64,000 bases of DNA. It comes from Plasmopara viticola (Eukaryota; Oomycota; Peronosporomycetes; Peronosporales; Peronosporaceae). Positions within the stretch are counted from its first letter, which is position 1, and the number at the start of each line of letters is the position of its first letter. Where the stretch lies: positions 57,057 to 121,056 of the forward strand of contig MBPM02000137.1 in NCBI GenBank assembly GCA_001695595.3, written 5' to 3'. Below, one piece after another: positions 58,651 through 64,000 of the stretch. The notes below the pieces were generated by a model. The model ran no database searches, had not been told where the DNA came from, and saw only the letters and a list, made by a program, of their open reading frames with translations. A program made the translations under genes and the position numbers.

Positions 58651-58954
58651 TTTTTTGAGGCCTCTGGGAGGAGTCTAAACACGTCTAAGAAAGTAATCCT
58701 TCCCTTTCAGCCGTGGACTGCGGAAAATGAGCCATTACGACAAAATCTCTTATCTTTGGGAGTTGTTTTGGTAGACAATAATGCCTGCACCAATTTTCTG
58801 GGTATTTATTACGGACCAACTCTTTTTGACAGGCTACCATGCCCATTCTAAATAATGTGGATAATACCAACGGCAACTGTGGTAGAACTCTAGCCGGAGC
58901 TACAAGGCCACTGGGATTAGTAAAATTACTAGCTGCCCAAGAAATTTTAGGCCG

Positions 58955-59956
58955 GTGCAACTATACAAGGCTTGCCCAACACCTATTACGGCTACGAACC
59001 TTTCCCGTTTTTTACGCCAATTTGGCTCGGGGCGGCTTGTCAGCGCGATTTCATGCAACAATATCTTGGACAAAGCCATCTCTCTGCTGCGTTCACTAGA
59101 CCCTTATCCAATAGGGCCTGGTCAAGTGCCAAAATTTTATGCCGCAGATCACACCTGGACTTTTGATACTTATGAGATACCCGAGCTAAGTGTGACAATA
59201 ATTCGAAATTTTTTAATGAAAATTAATTCACCAGCATTGCCCCTTTCTCGACTTGGCGTCTCAGGTAGACCTGATACGACAATGTGGGCCCGTAACTACA
59301 AACTTTGTCGACATGCCTTGCCAGTCTACTCCGACCTTCTTTATCGGCTTCAGCACAACGCATTAATTCTCGGTTATCGTCTTCAGCATCTTACTGCTGC
59401 AGTTTCAACCTGCCATCATGGTCGTGGAATTCTGGAGACTGCCCCACACTTATTTTGGTATTGCGATTTTGAGAATCAAGTTTAGTCTAAATGGCTCAAT
59501 GCTTTTCGAGGCTATTTTCGGGCCCCACTGGAATGGGGATCAGTTCTATTTTTTAAACTAAACCAACCGACCATGCCAAGTCACGTAGCGGTTATAGTTT
59601 ATTTGTGATTTTCCACATTAAGTAGTGGTTCTACGGTGCTTGGAATGCACAGGAATGACATTTGCTTTCATGAGATTCAAGCCAACATCATCGAAGTTAT
59701 CGCTCAAGTCGAGGCTGTTAAAGTGTTTCACATACAACACTTCTATCAAGACTTATGCTGCAAAAGTCTAGACCATTCCAGTGCCAAACTGCGGCAATTA
59801 CTTGCGTTGCTAGCCAGACTGAAATCCACCAGCAATTTACAGCTGAAAGTCCACAATGAAAACTTAGTGCAGCTAAATAACGCTTCGGCACGTTCTCTTT
59901 ATGATGGAAATCAATTCGGAGCATTATTGCCAACTATGCCCTCAACGTTACCCTAG
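58955..59956 (+). pseudogene. LINE ORF2 C-terminus with zinc finger, unit C
   Basis: The 176-aa frame at 58955-59485 covers the zf-RVT region; the first cysteine pair has decayed (CHHGRGILETAPHLFWYC). A second piece at 59636-59956 matches the extreme C-terminus preserved at 21529. Stops near 59485 and 59955 break it. Confidence 0.75.
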
Positions 59957-60009
59957 ACCCATTTTAGCAGCCGCCACAATTGGGTCCTAATCTAGCTGAG
60001 AGAATGACC

Positions 60010-60530
60010 CTCTTAGCTCCTTTGCTAGAAAAAAGTGAGTGGTCAAAACAAAATTGCTGCTTTTAAGCTTGCTTTCGGCCTTTCGTTATTCCGGCCTTAG
60101 CACCTTTTGAACAATTTGGCATTTTTGGCCTTTCGTCTTATAAAGCTTTTCTCACTCCTGGAATTAGTCGTAGCCGATATGCTAATTGCGCCTGTTTGAG
60201 GTCACGGGTTAACCCGATCTACGTCACATCTTACATACCGATTCGGTGGGACTATTGTCAAGTTAGCAATCCTTGCAGCTTTCCACCACCCAGTATTACC
60301 GTCTCTCTCAATTTGCATTGGGCTTCGCCAAGGTGTTGTCTACCTTAATTAGGGGCTTCGCATACCGACGTCTTGTGGCTAGGTGTTGTAACGACTCCCT
60401 CACGACAGTGCCTTCGGCATTTATCGAGCTTTTCGACTCCCCATTTGTAATCCCCCCAAATAGCATCACCTGTCAGTTTTCGAGATTCGATACCGACTTG
60501 GAGCAGAGGTAGTAAAACCACTGCACCAAA
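60010..60530 (-). repeat. SINE-like element B, unit C copy
   Basis: The A box is at 60518-60528 and a B-box-like GGTATCGAATCTC at 60482-60494, both on the minus strand as at 50466-50512. Small internal deletions separate it from the other copies. Confidence 0.4.
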
Positions 60531-60532
60531 AA

Positions 60533-60711
60533 AAACCGTTATGAAAACAACGGAATTTCAGTGCTTACTCTTGATGCACCTTCGGCTCCCGATGTGGCTG
60601 AAATTTTGTATGCCTGCCATCCTCGAATTACACTTTTAGCCTACTTTGGTATACTTCTAGATACCACAACGGTAGCTAGGCAATTTGCTGGATAAAAGTG
60701 TAATGAAATTT
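60533..60711. other. Conserved upstream segment of effector copy 5
   Basis: Counterpart of 23159-23327 and 50516-50702. No gene is seen. Confidence 0.45.
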
Positions 60712-60721
60712 GTTCAACCAT

Positions 60722-61051
60722 TTATTGTATTGTATTGTATTACGTTATCGCGTTGCCAAGTTATGCACGTGCTAGGCTCAGTCTGGCTCGTCCACGGCAT
60801 AGAGTGGTGTCCGCATACGTCGGGTCTCGTTCGGCGGGCAGTGCAGCCAGCACCGAGGTCGTGAGGGTCTTCCATTATTTTGTTTAGCTCTGACTTAGTA
60901 AGAGCCCAGGTGGCGCCCGGTGCTGGAGACCGTCGCGTCGAAGGTGAGACTCGTTAGAGACCTGCAGATGCCCGAGAGGACCTGCCCGAAGCGCGCGAGC
61001 ATTTAGCCCCCGCGCTTGGAAGGAGAGCGTCACCCCAACCTTTTCCAAGAC
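60722..61051 (-). mobile_element. SINE-like element A, copy 4
   Basis: This 330-bp copy in the same direction as copies 1 and 2 is flanked by GTTCAACCAT at 60712-60721 and 61052-61061. The site lies a few bases from that of copy 2 but gives a different duplication. It ends about 135 bp before the start codon. Confidence 0.8.
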
Positions 61052-61061
61052 GTTCAACCAT

Positions 61062-61186
61062 GTTTGTATCAATATTGCTATATACCGATTTTTGCAGAAT
61101 TAAATCCAATCAAATAATTTCAATGCTTTATTGAATAAGAATTGATTGGCAACCGTTAACACTGCACATCTCCTGAAAGTGTCGCC
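61062..61186 (+). promoter_or_regulatory. Probable core promoter and 5' UTR of effector copy 5
   Basis: Same conserved elements as before copies 2 and 4: TATTGCTATATACCG, AATTAAATCCAATCAAA and GATTGGCAACCGTTAAC. Nothing distinguishes it from the promoters of the intact copies, so loss of the gene, if real, is in the coding part. Confidence 0.35.
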
Positions 61187-64000
61187 ATGCGCCTTCAACC
61201 CGCCACGATCCTGAATGCCGTTCTTTTGATGGAATACGTCCATGCTGTTTCGACCGCAAGGTCTTACCAGGCCGCACCCAATGTCCATGACTTGCCACCT
61301 TTTACGGTGAATAATTGGCATGACGCTAAACGGTTCTTAAGAGCTCGTGCGGGTGTTGACGACGAAGCCAGGACGATAAATCTCGCCGGACGATCGCCTG
61401 AGTTGAATGAAGCTCTGGTAGGTGGTATCGATCCTGTTATGGATATCATCAACAACGTGAATATATTGCAAAACCTCGCCCCTGTGTTGAGTAATGAAGC
61501 TAAGGCAAGTCAGATCCCGTTTCCTGTAGGCAACAAAGATAAAGTGCACAAAGCACTCCTTTTGCTCTCGGGAAACTCAACTACCTGGATGCTGTCACCG
61601 GTCAGGCTCAGTCATTGCGGAACTATCTTAAATTACTCGAGACTGAGTCCGACCACTCGCGCCAGCAGTTGTCGATGCGATGGAAGCCATTCGTTCGGAT
61701 TGGAATAAGTACAAGAAACTGCTCGATCACTTGAACTTTAAAAAGCAGAAGAATGTACTTAGAGACTGGCTTGGGGAGGAGTCGAGTACAGCTGACATGT
61801 TCGAACTGCTCACTTCAGACGTCAAAGAAGAAGATCTGTACAACGGCAAGTTGCTCGCGGCTTTCGATACATATGTTGAGATTTACAATACGAAGCACCC
61901 GACAGAGCGACTGAGTTTGCTGGCGGCACTCACCGTTTGCTTTGGCGATTTCCGCGTGGCGCAGATGATTGATACAGCCAAGTCGATGTCGTCTTTCAAA
62001 GAAATGGGAAAATCGGTAAAAAATCTTGAGACTAGGCAAATCAAATACTGGGTGGACGCTCGTAAAACACCGGACGAGGTTGCTCAGCTATTGAGGATTG
62101 GGTCACCATTGTTAGAATCGTCTGAGATAGCGATGATCGGAAAATGGCTAAAGTTTATCCAAGAGCTGAGCAAGCATGAAAAAGAGACTTCTTTGTATCC
62201 GATCAAGACATTAAAAAGGCTTTACTCTCACTCCAGCCTAAACTTTGACATCAGGATTATAAAGTTTCTCACAAGCGAATCAGACTTGGAAAAAGGCCCG
62301 GCCGAGCTATTGAAAGCTTGTCTGATGCGTCACGTGTTAACAGCTTGAAGACCCCGGATCAACTTGAGACGCTTTTCAAGTCGGAGTCTCTCAAGTCCTT
62401 CGATGGCAAGGACCTCAACTTTGCTTCTTTTCTGAAGCGGTACAAAAAACTGTACAATAAATTTGCTTCTTCATCGCAAAATTCATTTTATAGTGGGTTA
62501 AAAACTACATCTGGTCTTAGAGACGAAAAGGGGTACAGCATGGCATTTGCTGAGCTGATATCTATCATTTCTCAACAGAACGAGAATGAGCCTATTGAGA
62601 AACTGAGCTTGTTTGTGGCACTTACTCTTCGGTATGAGATCGCGAAGCATCGACGATCATTGACAGTGTGATGAAAACAGACGAGACGATGCAAATTGCC
62701 AAAGTATTGGAGACCGAGCAAATCCAGTTCTGGATCGACACTGGAAAGACTTCGGACGAAGTTTTCAACCTGCTGGATTTTAACAGCCGGACGTTGGGTT
62801 ACAAGTGGGTGAAATTTTGCAACATGTTCAGTCTGCGTCATCCAAAGTTAGCAATGGACCCATTTAAACAATTAAGCAAATACTTCAGTGACGACGTGCT
62901 GGCCATGTTTGTCGTAATGGCAACATCAGAAAAGTTGGACAATGCTCAACGTTATAAGGATACACTATTGTGGCGCTGGTTTGAAGAGATGAAGAACCCT
63001 GAGGAGCTCGAGACGCTGCTCAATCAAAACGAGAACAAGAAACGCTTCTTTGTACGTCTATTGAAGACGTACAGCGAATTTCACACGAACCTTGGCTTTC
63101 CTTCTACGTCGACGGTCATCGCTGCTCGTGATAAGGTCAATGTGCTCACATCCTCCAATAAGAAGATGAACCTGCACGACGGCCGTGTGCTTGCTGCCAT
63201 TAAAGCTTATGTCGAGGTCTACAACGAGGTAAACCCTAACAAGCCACTGAGCTTGCTTGCAGTACTCATGGCCCGACTCGGCTTTAAGGATGCGTCGACA
63301 GTAATTGGAGCAGCAAAAGCGCTGCCAGATCTTGCGAAAGTCGCCAAGCAATTGGAGACGGAGCAGATCCAGTTCTGGATGGACGTTGGAAGAAGCCCGG
63401 ACCAAGTTTTTAAGTTGCTGAACTTTGATTCCAAAAGCCCAGATTCAGTCTATAAGTGGGTTGAATTTCACGACAGATCCATATCACGTGACCCAAAATT
63501 AGCATTTGACCTATTTAAGCCGTTGAGGAAACACTTTAGTGATGATGAATTGGCCTTGTTTGTCGTGGAGGCTCAGCCCATAGATATGGTCAATGCCAAG
63601 CGACTGCAAAGTTTGCTGGTTTGGCGCTGGTTCGAGGAGATGAAAACTCCCGAGGAGGTCGAAGCGCAGCTCAATCGAAACGAGAAGAAGCACCTGTTTG
63701 TTTCTCTTCTGAAGACGTACAATGACTTTCACGAGAACCTTGGCCCGCTTTCTAAACCAGAAATCATCCGATTGGACATTCTACCGGAGACATTACCCGG
63801 ACATGCTTCATGTGCTTACCTCCACCGACGTTAAGATGAATCTGCACGACGGCTCGGTGCTTGCTGCCATCGACGCTTACATTCGCCTCTATAACAAGGC
63901 GAGTACCAGAGAGCCATTAAGCTTGCTTGCAGCACTGACTGCTCGCCTGGGCCATCGTGATGCATCGACAGTGATTGAAGCAGCAGAAGTGATACCGAAT
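61187..64000 (+). pseudogene. Giant RXLR-LWY effector, copy 5, frameshifted, cut by window end
   Basis: The start, signal peptide, RFLR (49-52) and DDEAR are intact and match copy 4. Compared with copies 1 and 2, single bases are missing near 61579, 61659, 62333, 62636, 63774 and 63797, so the reading frame moves back one step each time; open pieces are 61187-61708, 61680-62348, 62318-62671 and 62668-63834. Between the deletions the sequence is almost identical to the other copies, with few substitutions and no stop other than those caused by frame changes. All six length changes are losses of one base, a pattern also expected from poorly corrected long reads, so gene death is not certain. 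The 3' end lies outside the window. Confidence 0.85.

Larger units (their letters stand above)
56807..59990 (+). mobile_element. L1-like LINE, 5' truncated copy, unit C
   Basis: It starts inside the endonuclease region (matching 47532 onward) and keeps the part lost in the copy at 47745: endonuclease end (SRIDYIFSAL), the ORF2 middle, and the best reverse transcriptase stretch in the window. Near 58830 about 590 bp are missing relative to 48240-48835. The zinc-finger part follows at 58955-59485. Its 3' flank equals that of the unit at 49990 onward, so the left edge is a deletion point, not a separate LINE insertion. Confidence 0.85.

Noticed and set aside
58800..58850. A separate LINE insertion boundary at 58830.
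   Set aside because: Both sides belong to the same LINE; about 590 bp are simply deleted compared with 48240-48835, with a few shared T bases at the join.

Overview
The window reads as eukaryotic DNA from a plant-pathogenic oomycete, most likely Peronosporales (Phytophthora or a downy mildew). This rests on long intron-less genes that combine a signal peptide, an RXLR-like motif with a DDEAR-like acidic stretch, and tandem LWY modules, set among copia, gypsy, LINE and SINE-like elements. The species cannot be fixed from the sequence alone. No rRNA, CRISPR array or bacterial gene is visible, and no confident tRNA gene.

The core is a tandem array of one giant effector family, all on the + strand. 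Two copies are intact: 8125-12540 (1471 aa) and 23803-28224 (1473 aa). 36804-38318 is a pseudogene that joins the 5' end of one copy to the 3' end of another. 51206-55626 is nearly intact with one single-base frameshift. 61187-64000 runs off the window and carries six single-base deletions. Copies differ at the 3' end (type 1: 8125 and 36804; type 2: 23803 and 51206), and each type has its own downstream DNA, so types alternate along the array.

Between the effectors lie related gene-poor spacers: 1-2771 plus 7366-7635; 12541-19450; 28225-30551 plus 36316-36803; 38319-45190; and 55627-56806. A copia element (2772-7365, minus) sits in the first spacer and a gypsy element (30552-36315) in the third. 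Broken copies of one L1-like LINE lie before the effectors at 23803, 51206 and 61187. About 11520-29420 and 37280-56806 are two copies of one large segmental duplication, modified by an inversion and deletions in the LINE.

A 320-365 bp SINE-like element sits just upstream of all four effector copies that keep a start codon. The target-site duplications differ and one copy is inverted, so these look like repeated independent insertions into the same short promoter-proximal stretch. No transposon gene here appears functional: the copia, gypsy and LINE frames are all broken. The only apparently functional genes are the effector copies, whose products are predicted to be secreted and probably act in host cells. 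Their middle parts are almost identical while both ends diverge, which suggests gene conversion. All identity statements are estimates by eye.
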